Origin: Labyrinthula sp. Ha
Lineage: Eukaryota; Sar; Bigyra; Labyrinthulida; Labyrinthulaceae
Assembly (NCBI GenBank): GCA_015227615.1
Contig: JAALGZ010000017.1
Coordinates: 1-64,000, forward strand
DNA: 64,000 nt
Reading direction: 5' to 3'
The position numbers and the translations under genes were made by a program. How positions within the stretch are numbered: the first letter of the stretch is position 1; the number at the start of each line of letters is the position of its first letter. Positions 1-8,049 of this stretch are shown one piece after another. The notes beneath the pieces were generated by a model. That model was not told the DNA's origin. It did no database searches and was given only the letters and a program-made list of their open reading frames with translations.

Positions 1-1621
1 CTTTTAAGTAATCTAATGCATCAGCAGTAGTTTCAAGCCAACTAAGATCATGAGCAACGTCCAAGGATTCCCAAATAACTTCGTAGCTCATTGCAGCCAA
101 AACAATTCGTTGCTTGTTACGGTTCCAACCATAATTATTAGGGAACTTTGCTTGTAAAAATCTTGCAATATCATCATTTGTTAGCCTAAAGTCGGTTCTT
201 ACAACATTTACAACACGTTCCTCATCTTCAGGATACCGACCTTCAATAACTAATCTAACAGTTGAAACCTGGTCCATATCTTTACCTTGATGTTTCCAAA
301 TATCATCTCCTGTCTTCTGCATATATTTCATTACATAGTCTTTGACTACCTCCATGGCATTATGATTATTGTTCGTAAGACCAAGTCCAGTTCTCAGAAA
401 GTAGATATAATTATCTCTCAAAACAGCTCTTCTGCGGCAAAACTCAATACCAATTCCTGTTTTTGCAATATCATAGTACATGGCAGCTGTTTTCTCTAAA
501 TCTAATTCATACAATTTGTAACTTCTTTTTCTCAAGAAATGAAGGACTTCCTGTTTCATCCTTTCAATGCATTCGGTAGTTGGAGCCTTCACTGTAAACT
601 CAACGCGTAAATAAGGACAAACACTGCGTTCAGAACTTTTTATTGTCAAGAAACAATTTTCCAAGGCCTGTTTTTCTCTTCTGTAGTTTTTTCCTCTTTT
701 TACTGGGACTTTTGTTCCTTTCCTTGTTGCCATCTCGTACAAACCATTTAAAGAATGGTAGTGTCCTCCATACATCTTCATCTTTAGAGGAAAATTCAAG
801 TAGTTTCCCATCTGTTGACTTGTCCAATTATCTTTTGAGAGTGTTACCGAAAAAAACTGCTTGTCTAATAAATGGAACATTCTGAATTTTCTCAATTTCA
901 TTCTTCTTCTTTCTTTGTGATAACTGAACCTCTTCTCAAAAGCAATGGTAGATTTTGAGTAAGCAGGAGACTGTAATCTCAGCTCAAATGCAACATCAGC
1001 AGTTAGGAAGGTGTATTTTTCTCTAACCTCATCTGAAAACCAAGAGTCGGAACAACTGCTCTTCATTCCAAACTCTCGGTACCCAATCAATGAAAGTCTA
1101 CTTGTTTCAAAGATTGAAATCAAATCATCCAACATAACCAACATACTAGTTTGAAATGGCATGACTCTCTCTGGGCATCCACTGTTCTTTGCCAAAAACG
1201 TGGAGTTACGAGATGAGCTAAGTTTTCTAATGAATTGATCTACTTCAGTTCTTTTAATGTAGAGGAAAGGATGAACGCTTAACTGGGCCCATCTGGTATC
1301 AAAATTAGAAAATTTCCCTCCTTTCCTCATGGCATGTAATTGGATTGTGAGAAGCTGTCCAGCAAAACGTTGCTTAAATTGTGATAGAGTCATGGTTGCC
1401 GTGATTGCATCTACATCCACAGTAGCTACATTTTCAAATTCAGTTGGATTGATGGGTCTGTAATAGACTGAGGGAGGTTTGGTTTGCTGCTGTCTGAATT
1501 GCATTAGTAAATCTTTTATTTTTACTTTTATTTTGTTTTTCTTTTTTTTTTGTTTAGGTTTGATTTTCAACCTCAGAAATTCTAGAAATTTCCAAACTTC
1601 TAGAAAAAAATTTTTGGGCAA
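1..1621 (-). CDS. Ulp1/C48 protease element ORF, copy 1 (partial, runs off left edge)
   Basis: This is the first 540 codons of the same protein encoded at 3294-5915, displaced by exactly 4294 bp. The reading frame is open from the ATG at 1621 to base 1, and shadow reading frames in the two copies translate identically, so I see no divergence in the coding part. The window edge cuts it just before the catalytic His-Asp-Cys region. A second in-frame ATG (codon 40, at 1504) follows a lysine-rich leader and may be the true start. The function is that of the complete copy; its integrity beyond the edge is unknown. Confidence 0.8.
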   Translation of the reverse strand, partial: MPKNFFLEVWKFLEFLRLKIKPKQKKKKNKIKVKIKDLLMQFRQQQTKPPSVYYRPINPTEFENVATVDVDAITATMTLSQFKQRFAGQLLTIQLHAMRKGGKFSNFDTRWAQLSVHPFLYIKRTEVDQFIRKLSSSRNSTFLAKNSGCPERVMPFQTSMLVMLDDLISIFETSRLSLIGYREFGMKSSCSDSWFSDEVREKYTFLTADVAFELRLQSPAYSKSTIAFEKRFSYHKERRRMKLRKFRMFHLLDKQFFSVTLSKDNWTSQQMGNYLNFPLKMKMYGGHYHSLNGLYEMATRKGTKVPVKRGKNYRREKQALENCFLTIKSSERSVCPYLRVEFTVKAPTTECIERMKQEVLHFLRKRSYKLYELDLEKTAAMYYDIAKTGIGIEFCRRRAVLRDNYIYFLRTGLGLTNNNHNAMEVVKDYVMKYMQKTGDDIWKHQGKDMDQVSTVRLVIEGRYPEDEERVVNVVRTDFRLTNDDIARFLQAKFPNNYGWNRNKQRIVLAAMSYEVIWESLDVAHDLSWLETTADALDYLK

Positions 1622-2516
1622 TGAAATACCGGAACCTATTTGGTATACCGGTATAGCATTATGGTGCCGGTATCTTGGGCCAAATGGCCATTAGAAAATT
1701 CTGGAAAAAATTTTGGGCGAAAAAAATTTTGGGCAATTACAATACTGGAATATATTTTGTATACCGGTATAACATTAATGTTCCGGTAACTTGGGCCAAA
1801 TGGCCATTATTTATACTCAGACAATTTCAAATATACATTTTTGTCAGTTAAAGTACCGGAATTGGTTTGGCATACCGGTATAACATTAGTCTTCCGTTAA
1901 TATAATGTCTCTTTTGGTCACCTAAAAATTTGGGCTATGTGGCCCAATTCGGAACACGTGAATATGCAAAAAAATTTTGGGCAATTTCGGTTTCTGGATC
2001 GGATATAGTTTGGGGAATTTCCAAAATTTTGGGCAATTGGGGTTTCTAAATCGGGTATATTTTGAGCAATTTCAAAAATTTTGGGCATTTAAGGTTTTTG
2101 GATCGGACATATTTTGGGCAATTACAAAATTTTTGGGCAAGAAACAGTCTAAGTGAAGAAATTTTGGGCAATTAAGATCGAGACATCTCGAATCGGTATT
2201 GAAATACTGTTCGATGCAATCAAAACCAAGAATCTCGTTCGAGACAAAGAAAAGTCTCTATATCTCGAAAACTGGAAGGAGAGAAAAATTGAAAATTTGA
2301 TATAAGATGTATTTTTTTGCGTAGAATTCGAATTTATAGGTGAGAAGTGAAAACCAACCCTCGGTGATACCTAAAACCCAAGATTACTGGGTTTTCTCGA
2401 AAACTGGAAGGACTCTCGATTTTTTAAGAGGATGCCATGACTCCTGAGGGTCGAAAACCCCTATTAAAATACTTGTCAAATGAAAACCAACCCTCTGGAA
2501 GACGGGACCCCCTTAT
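1622..2516 (-). promoter_or_regulatory. Leader/promoter region of Ulp1 unit, copy 1
   Basis: This noncoding region lies upstream of the minus-strand Ulp1 ORF. Seen directly: three blocks about 113 bp apart, each with a palindromic ATACCGGTAT core (near 1650, 1760, 1873), two of them followed by a GGGCCAAATGGCCATT motif. Then comes a cluster of about eight TTTTGGGCAATT-like motifs between 1610 and 2170, partly arranged as ~56-bp repeats that include a GGTTTCTGGATCGG-type segment. After that, CTCGAAAACTGGAAGGA occurs twice (near 2264 and 2395). The density of short repeats suggests protein-binding sites. Two of these motifs also occur upstream of host genes in this window. Confidence 0.55.
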
Positions 2517-2540
2517 TAACCCTAACCCTAACCCTAACCC
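2517..2540 (+). repeat. Telomere-type repeats, (TAACCC)x4
   Basis: Four perfect TAACCC units form the C-rich strand of TTAGGG telomeres. They sit between the leader end of Ulp1 unit 1 and the 60-bp satellite. The same position in the second unit also has exactly four units. Confidence 0.95.
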
Positions 2541-2775
2541 TTAAACCTACTACATAAATCATACTACTTAAACCTATACCTACTTCATTCATCATACTAC
2601 TTAAACCTACTACATAAATCATACTACTTAAACCTATACCTACTTCATTCATCATACTACTTAAACCTACTACATAAATCATACTACTTAAACCTATACC
2701 TAACCCATAAATCATACTACTTAAACCTACAACATACTACTTCAACCTACTACATACTACTTAAACATACTACAT
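2541..2775. repeat. 60-bp subtelomeric satellite
   Basis: Tandem repeats have a 60-bp period, each made of a 27-bp and a 33-bp half-unit that share the core CATACTACTTAAACCTA. Bases 2581-2640 and 2641-2700 are identical. The array degenerates towards 2775. The CCTA-rich content suggests descent from variant telomere repeats. The minus-strand reading frame through it (GLSSMIYVVGLSSMMNEVG-type repeats) is a by-product of a period divisible by three, not a gene. Confidence 0.9.
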
Positions 2776-2881
2776 TAATAAGAAGAATAATCTTCATTCA
2801 CAAGTATTTACAATAGAAATATCTGAAGTCCTTTAAACATTCCCAAGTGAAGTTGTTTAGACTTTAATGTTTGCTAGAATC

Positions 2882-3142
2882 TTAGTCTTCTTCATTCCCA
2901 TCCTCACTTTCTGATGTTTCTGGAACTCCAAATGCATGTCTAAGTTCAATGTACTCGAGTACCTCTTCTAGATCATTAGCACGTTTTCTCAACTTTCTAA
3001 TAATAGCTCTTAGCTTATGTCTCTCAGCATAATTCATGTGGTGAACTTCGTACCTCATCAAGTCGCGCAAGAACAGGAGGCTATTAATCTGACTAGCATG
3101 TTCTCTTCTGAAAGCTCTTCTTCTAACGTTCGGTCTTGGCAT
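2882..3142 (-). CDS. Small basic/acidic protein of the Ulp1 unit (86 aa), unknown
   Basis: This 86-codon ORF lies 151 bp downstream of the Ulp1-like ORF on the same strand. The N-terminal 55 residues are strongly basic and predicted helical (MPRPNVRRRAFRREH, then RHKLRAIIRKLRKRAND). The last 20 are acidic (ETSESEDGNEED). A basic helix followed by an acidic tail suggests a small nucleic-acid- or chromatin-associated protein, but I recognise no family. It could instead be a terminal exon of a longer transcript with the Ulp1 ORF. Its counterpart in copy 1 lies outside the window, so conservation cannot be judged. Confidence 0.5.
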   Translation of the reverse strand: MPRPNVRRRAFRREHASQINSLLFLRDLMRYEVHHMNYAERHKLRAIIRKLRKRANDLEEVLEYIELRHAFGVPETSESEDGNEED

Positions 3143-3293
3143 GTTTATATTTGTATTATGTTTTGTTTAGATTTGGTTTGCTTTAGAGAAAGTTCTTCAC
3201 AAATTAGAAAGTTCTTCACAAATAAGAAAGTTCTCAGAAAATAAAAGGACTAGACATTTTTATGACTTAGAACCGACAATTTCATAAATAATT

Positions 3294-5915
3294 CTACAGG
3301 AATTCATCACTGGAACTACTTACAACATCAAAAGTATTGGCTTGTTCACTCATTGACTCATAACTTGATATAACTCTTCTTTCAATAATAGAATTCATTA
3401 ATTCCATGAAATCCGTGCTTCTACCACTATCACCTCCATCGACATCCCCAACCACTTCCTCATCCATTTGCTCAACCACATCATCCACATCTTGTTCGAA
3501 TTGAGTTTCCAAAACTGTCGAAACATCACTTAGGTGAAGATCATTTTGTGTCTCCAATACTGTTGTAACATCACTGAGTGGAGTAGGTGGCTGCCCTTCA
3601 GTACCCATAGCAATCATATCCATTCCTGACGCTCCAACATCATCAAATCTCTGATCAATCATTTGCTGCCCAAGAAATTTTCCACCTTCATCTTCCGACA
3701 TTTGCACGTTCTCTTCATCGTCTTCTTCATTATGTTGTCCATCTTCAGTAGGTCTTGCTTCATCATCTTCATTAGTTTCGGTATCCTCAGACTCATCTTC
3801 TTCTTCTCTGGCAACATCATCTTCTACAAAAGTTTCCACCTTAGCAGTAACTGATTCAGTCTGTAGTACAGTCTCATCATCAGCTCTGAATCTAGGATGG
3901 TTCTCCCATTCAAACAACTGTTCTCTCATTTCCTTTACTGGTTTAGCTCCAACCCTTCTGATGCCCCCTGAAAAGGTAACATTCATAAACTGCAAACAAT
4001 GAATGAGAGCAAAAACTCCACAGTTGTGAGAATCTTGTTGCTCCTGAAATGCCTTCACCTCATAACTCCAATCTCCACCAACATTTTCTGTCCATTTCAC
4101 AAACAAATGCTGCCATAACTCCGCAATTCTATAACTCAACTTGGTATATTTCCTATTGCCAACCATTGAATCATATATTATAACCTTCTTTCCCAACCTC
4201 CCTCTTAAATGAACAGCTATAAAAATAAAATGTTCATCAACAAGTAGCACACTTCCAACAGCTTTGACAGGTTTTTCTGTACTTAACACAGTATCTTTTA
4301 AGTAATCTAATGCATCAGCAGTAGTTTCAAGCCAACTAAGATCATGAGCAACGTCCAAGGATTCCCAAATAACTTCGTAGCTCATTGCAGCCAAAACAAT
4401 TCGTTGCTTGTTACGGTTCCAACCATAATTATTAGGGAACTTTGCTTGTAAAAATCTTGCAATATCATCATTTGTTAGCCTAAAGTCGGTTCTTACAACA
4501 TTTACAACACGTTCCTCATCTTCAGGATACCGACCTTCAATAACTAATCTAACAGTTGAAACCTGGTCCATATCTTTACCTTGATGTTTCCAAATATCAT
4601 CTCCTGTCTTCTGCATATATTTCATTACATAGTCTTTGACTACCTCCATGGCATTATGATTATTGTTCGTAAGACCAAGTCCAGTTCTCAGAAAGTAGAT
4701 ATAATTATCTCTCAAAACAGCTCTTCTGCGGCAAAACTCAATACCAATTCCTGTTTTTGCAATATCATAGTACATGGCAGCTGTTTTCTCTAAATCTAAT
4801 TCATACAATTTGTAACTTCTTTTTCTCAAGAAATGAAGGACTTCCTGTTTCATCCTTTCAATGCATTCGGTAGTTGGAGCCTTCACTGTAAACTCAACGC
4901 GTAAATAAGGACAAACACTGCGTTCAGAACTTTTTATTGTCAAGAAACAATTTTCCAAGGCCTGTTTTTCTCTTCTGTAGTTTTTTCCTCTTTTTACTGG
5001 GACTTTTGTTCCTTTCCTTGTTGCCATCTCGTACAAACCATTTAAAGAATGGTAGTGTCCTCCATACATCTTCATCTTTAGAGGAAAATTCAAGTAGTTT
5101 CCCATCTGTTGACTTGTCCAATTATCTTTTGAGAGTGTTACCGAAAAAAACTGCTTGTCTAATAAATGGAACATTCTGAATTTTCTCAATTTCATTCTTC
5201 TTCTTTCTTTGTGATAACTGAACCTCTTCTCAAAAGCAATGGTAGATTTTGAGTAAGCAGGAGACTGTAATCTCAGCTCAAATGCAACATCAGCAGTTAG
5301 GAAGGTGTATTTTTCTCTAACCTCATCTGAAAACCAAGAGTCGGAACAACTGCTCTTCATTCCAAACTCTCGGTACCCAATCAATGAAAGTCTACTTGTT
5401 TCAAAGATTGAAATCAAATCATCCAACATAACCAACATACTAGTTTGAAATGGCATGACTCTCTCTGGGCATCCACTGTTCTTTGCCAAAAACGTGGAGT
5501 TACGAGATGAGCTAAGTTTTCTAATGAATTGATCTACTTCAGTTCTTTTAATGTAGAGGAAAGGATGAACGCTTAACTGGGCCCATCTGGTATCAAAATT
5601 AGAAAATTTCCCTCCTTTCCTCATGGCATGTAATTGGATTGTGAGAAGCTGTCCAGCAAAACGTTGCTTAAATTGTGATAGAGTCATGGTTGCCGTGATT
5701 GCATCTACATCCACAGTAGCTACATTTTCAAATTCAGTTGGATTGATGGGTCTGTAATAGACTGAGGGAGGTTTGGTTTGCTGCTGTCTGAATTGCATTA
5801 GTAAATCTTTTATTTTTACTTTTATTTTGTTTTTCTTTTTTTTTTGTTTAGGTTTGATTTTCAACCTCAGAAATTCTAGAAATTTCCAAACTTCTAGAAA
5901 AAAATTTTTGGGCAA
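3294..5915 (-). CDS. Ulp1/SENP-like C48 cysteine protease domain protein (873 aa)
   Basis: The C-terminal third matches the Ulp1 fold: His562 in DEHFIFIAVHL, Asp582 in IIYDSM, Gln626 and Cys632 in QQDSHNCGVFAL, with the Q-x5-C spacing of SUMO/adenain-type proteases. Residues 1-39 are a Lys-rich leader encoded by a T-rich tract. The ATG at codon 40 (5798) is a credible alternative start, because the first ATG lies inside a TTTTGGGCAAT promoter-type motif. Residues 60-540 are basic and contain no domain I recognise. Residues ~680-850 are Glu/Asp-rich. Ulp1 domains cleave SUMO-type conjugates in the nucleus and are often captured by eukaryotic DNA transposons (for example MULE, KDZ and Zisupton families), which fits the repeated subtelomeric setting. 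The ORF is intact and presumably expressible. Whether it is a mobile-element or host subtelomeric protein is unresolved. Confidence 0.8.
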   Translation of the reverse strand: MPKNFFLEVWKFLEFLRLKIKPKQKKKKNKIKVKIKDLLMQFRQQQTKPPSVYYRPINPTEFENVATVDVDAITATMTLSQFKQRFAGQLLTIQLHAMRKGGKFSNFDTRWAQLSVHPFLYIKRTEVDQFIRKLSSSRNSTFLAKNSGCPERVMPFQTSMLVMLDDLISIFETSRLSLIGYREFGMKSSCSDSWFSDEVREKYTFLTADVAFELRLQSPAYSKSTIAFEKRFSYHKERRRMKLRKFRMFHLLDKQFFSVTLSKDNWTSQQMGNYLNFPLKMKMYGGHYHSLNGLYEMATRKGTKVPVKRGKNYRREKQALENCFLTIKSSERSVCPYLRVEFTVKAPTTECIERMKQEVLHFLRKRSYKLYELDLEKTAAMYYDIAKTGIGIEFCRRRAVLRDNYIYFLRTGLGLTNNNHNAMEVVKDYVMKYMQKTGDDIWKHQGKDMDQVSTVRLVIEGRYPEDEERVVNVVRTDFRLTNDDIARFLQAKFPNNYGWNRNKQRIVLAAMSYEVIWESLDVAHDLSWLETTADALDYLKDTVLSTEKPVKAVGSVLLVDEHFIFIAVHLRGRLGKKVIIYDSMVGNRKYTKLSYRIAELWQHLFVKWTENVGGDWSYEVKAFQEQQDSHNCGVFALIHCLQFMNVTFSGGIRRVGAKPVKEMREQLFEWENHPRFRADDETVLQTESVTAKVETFVEDDVAREEEDESEDTETNEDDEARPTEDGQHNEEDDEENVQMSEDEGGKFLGQQMIDQRFDDVGASGMDMIAMGTEGQPPTPLSDVTTVLETQNDLHLSDVSTVLETQFEQDVDDVVEQMDEEVVGDVDGGDSGRSTDFMELMNSIIERRVISSYESMSEQANTFDVVSSSSDEFL

Positions 5916-6757
5916 TGAAATACCGGAACCTATTTGGTATACCGGTATAGCATTATGGTGCCGGTATCTTGGGCCAAATGGCCATTAGAAAATTCTGGAA
6001 AAAATTTTGGGCGAAAAAAATTTTGGGCAATTACAATACTGGAATATATTTTGTATACCGGTATAACATTAATGTTCCGGTAACTTGGGCCAAATGGCCA
6101 TTATTTATACTCAGACAATTTCAAATATACATTTTTGTCAGTTAAAGTACCGGAATTGGTTTGGCATACCGGTATAACATTAGTCTTCCGTTAATATAAT
6201 GTCTCTTTTGGTCACCTAAAAATTTGGGCTATGTGGCCCAATTCGGAACACGTGAATATGCAAAAAAAAATTTTGGGCAATTTCGGTTTCTGGATCGGAT
6301 ATATTTTGGGCAATTTCAAAAATTTTGGGCAATTGGGGTTTCTAAATCGGGTATATTTTGAGCAATTTCAAAAATTTTGGGCATTTAAGGTTTTTGGATC
6401 GGACATATTTTGGGCAATTACAAAATTTTTGGGCAAGAAACAGTCTAAGTGAAGAAATTTTGGGCAATTAAGATCGAGACATCTCGAATCGGTATTGAAA
6501 TACTGTTCGATGCAATCAAAACCAAGAATCTCGTTCGAGACAAAGAAAAGTCTCTATATCTCGAAAACTGGAAGGAGAGAAAAATTGAAAATTTGATATA
6601 AGATGTATTTTTTTGCGTAGAATTCGAATTTATAGGTGAGAAGTGAAAACCAACCCTCGGTGATACCTAAAACCCAAGATTACTGGGTTTTCTCGAAAAC
6701 TGGAAGGACTCTCGATTTTTTAAGAGGATGCCATGACTCCTGAGGGTCGAAAACCCC
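5916..6757 (-). promoter_or_regulatory. Leader/promoter region of Ulp1 unit, copy 2
   Basis: This is the counterpart of 1622-2463: three ATACCGGTAT palindrome blocks, GGGCCAAATGGCCATT motifs (near 5970 and 6087), the TTTTGGGCAATT cluster (~5900-6470), and the paired CTCGAAAACTGGAAGGA sequences. Here the ~56-bp repeats are cleaner than in copy 1. No ORF of note lies inside. Confidence 0.55.
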
Positions 6758-6812
6758 TATTAAAATACTTGTCAAATGAAAACCAACCCTCTGGAAGACG
6801 GGACCCCCTTAT

Positions 6813-6836
6813 TAACCCTAACTCTAACCCTAACCC
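6813..6836 (+). repeat. Telomere-type repeats, TAACCC x4 (one variant)
   Basis: Four units, one of which reads TAACTC. They occupy the same position relative to the Ulp1 unit as the block at 2517. Confidence 0.95.
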
Positions 6837-6922
6837 TATACCTACTACATCAATCATACTACTTAAACCTATACCTACTACATTCATCATACTACTTAAA
6901 CCTACTACATTCATCATACTAC
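6837..6922. repeat. Short satellite block
   Basis: Three half-units of the CCTACTACATTCATCATACTAC-type satellite also seen at 2541. The last half-unit ends in CTTAAAC, where it fuses to the truncated retrotransposon through shared bases. Confidence 0.85.
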
Positions 6923-7174
6923 TTAAACAAGGTAAAAAAGACCCTGGTGAGTTGTTACGTCTGAAGTACAAGCTTTCCGTTAGTCTAACGGTACATCGAA
7001 GCTGGGCATTCAAGTTGTGTGCAAGAGGCTGTTAAGGAGAAAACAATCAAAGAAGGACGAAAGAAAGAATAATTTGTGCATTGTTTTAAGAGAAAGAGAG
7101 AAAAGGAAAAGAAACTTCTGTAACATAATTTAAAGTGTGATAAAAAGTTTAACCTTAAGGAGCTGAATTACCCT
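6923..7174 (+). mobile_element. 5'-truncated copy of R2-like retrotransposon
   Basis: These 252 bp match 10844-11095 with a single difference by eye (a Lys/Arg codon change). They carry the last 37 codons plus the 3' UTR. The 5' break shares TTAAAC with the satellite it joins. The 3' end stops at ACCCT and passes straight into the 5' UTR of the full-length copy, giving a head-to-tail pair. 5' truncation is typical of target-primed reverse transcription. Confidence 0.9.
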
Positions 7175-7437
7175 TACTTAATTGCGCAGCTACATTTCTA
7201 ACACGAAACTTGATCTTCTCAAGAAGTGACTACAAATATATTTTTATTAAGAAAGTGGCCTAAAAGAAGATAAATATAACTATTGTGCTACTCTTACCTG
7301 GTTTTACTCCAATCAGAATCGGATTTAATTGCTTTTTGCACTCTGGGTCATTTAATCACCAGCATTCCTTATCGAGATTATTCATATACAAGAAGTCTTT
7401 TAAGCTTATTTCTAAAGACTGTTTCAAATTCTACTCT

Positions 7438-8000
7438 TAAAACTACCCCAGTTTAATATATTTTAGTTCTCTCAACTCGATCTAGAAGGTGATTAAACTA
7501 ACATTGACATTCTTGGCTTTTTAATAAACCATATTCTCTATACATATTTTCTTTTTATTCAAGGAATCTATAAAAGACATTTTCACTGATATATTTATAT
7601 TTATCGCTAAAAACTACCCCAATTTCATATATTTTACTGTTGCTAACTTGTCCTAGAAGTTTCTCAAGCGAGCAACAACTCTTCACTCAGTCTGATTACC
7701 TATTTTTTTGTGTTCAACTCAGAGAAGTTAAAACTTATTGCATTTAATTTTTGGTAACATATTCTTACTTCTCGTTGAAAAATACTCCGTTTTCATATAT
7801 TTAACGTTGCATAACTCATCCTAGAAGCTTCTGAAGTGAACCCAAACTTTTTCATTGAATTAAATTACCGATACTTTCATTCAGCCTTTATTTTCTTAAG
7901 AACTTATTATACTCTATATTTAATTATATATTCTTATTACTCGTTGAAAACTAACCCAGATTCATATATTTAACTTGATATAACTCATTCTAGAAGGTTT
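7438..8000 (+). repeat. ~168-bp imperfect tandem repeats in the retrotransposon 5' UTR
   Basis: Four degenerate copies start near 7440, 7611, 7781 and 7946. Each has an AAACTACCCCA-type box, then a TTTCATATATTTAAC-type box, then AACTCATCCTAGAAGG. The spacing is about 165-171 bp. A degenerate fifth may lie near 7300. Repeated promoter monomers in a 5' UTR are known from several LINE families and would preserve a promoter after partial 5' loss. Confidence 0.7.
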
Positions 8001-8049
8001 TAAAAGTTTGATTCAATTACATCGCCGAATCTTCTGACCCGATATTATT

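Larger units (their letters stand above)
2793..6780 (-). mobile_element. Unclassified ~4 kb Ulp1-encoding subtelomeric unit (complete copy)
   Basis: This unit lies between two telomere/satellite blocks and repeats head-to-tail with a partial copy to its left. Read on the minus strand it has a repeat-rich leader, the 873-codon Ulp1-like ORF, a 151-bp gap, an 86-codon ORF and the end. The two ends carry imperfect inverted repeats of about 24 bp (2793-2816 and the complement of 6758-6780) sharing ACAAGTATTT and flanking bases, roughly 21 matches by eye with small gaps. I see no transposase, integrase, polymerase or reverse transcriptase in it. It could be a non-autonomous DNA transposon, a new telomere-associated element, or a duplicated subtelomeric host gene. 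Confidence 0.5.
1..6812. repeat. Tandem duplication, 4294-bp period (Ulp1 unit x ~1.6)
   Basis: Bases 1-2516 repeat at 4295-6812 almost without change. The offset is 4294 at the left and 4296 after a two-base difference in an A-run near 1967/6261; a few substitutions lie in the repeat-rich leader near 2006-2020. Both copies end at a block of four TAACCC repeats. Near identity over about 2.5 kb means recent duplication, homogenisation by recombination, or recent transposition. Confidence 0.95.

Noticed and set aside
2476-2715. Minus-strand ORF made of GLSSMIYVVGLSSMMNEVG-type repeats (and the similar one at 6720-7013)
   Set aside because: It is the translation of the 60-bp satellite and TAACCC repeats. 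The 60-bp period is a multiple of three, so any open frame stays open. No independent sign of coding.
3294-5915. Polinton/Maverick origin for the Ulp1-like ORF
   Set aside because: Polintons carry an adenain-type protease, but also a protein-primed polymerase, integrase, ATPase and capsid genes. None is present in the 4-kb unit.
6733-7035. Plus-strand ORF running from the Ulp1-unit end through satellite into the retroelement C-terminus
   Set aside because: Chance fusion of satellite frame with the last codons of the truncated retrotransposon copy.
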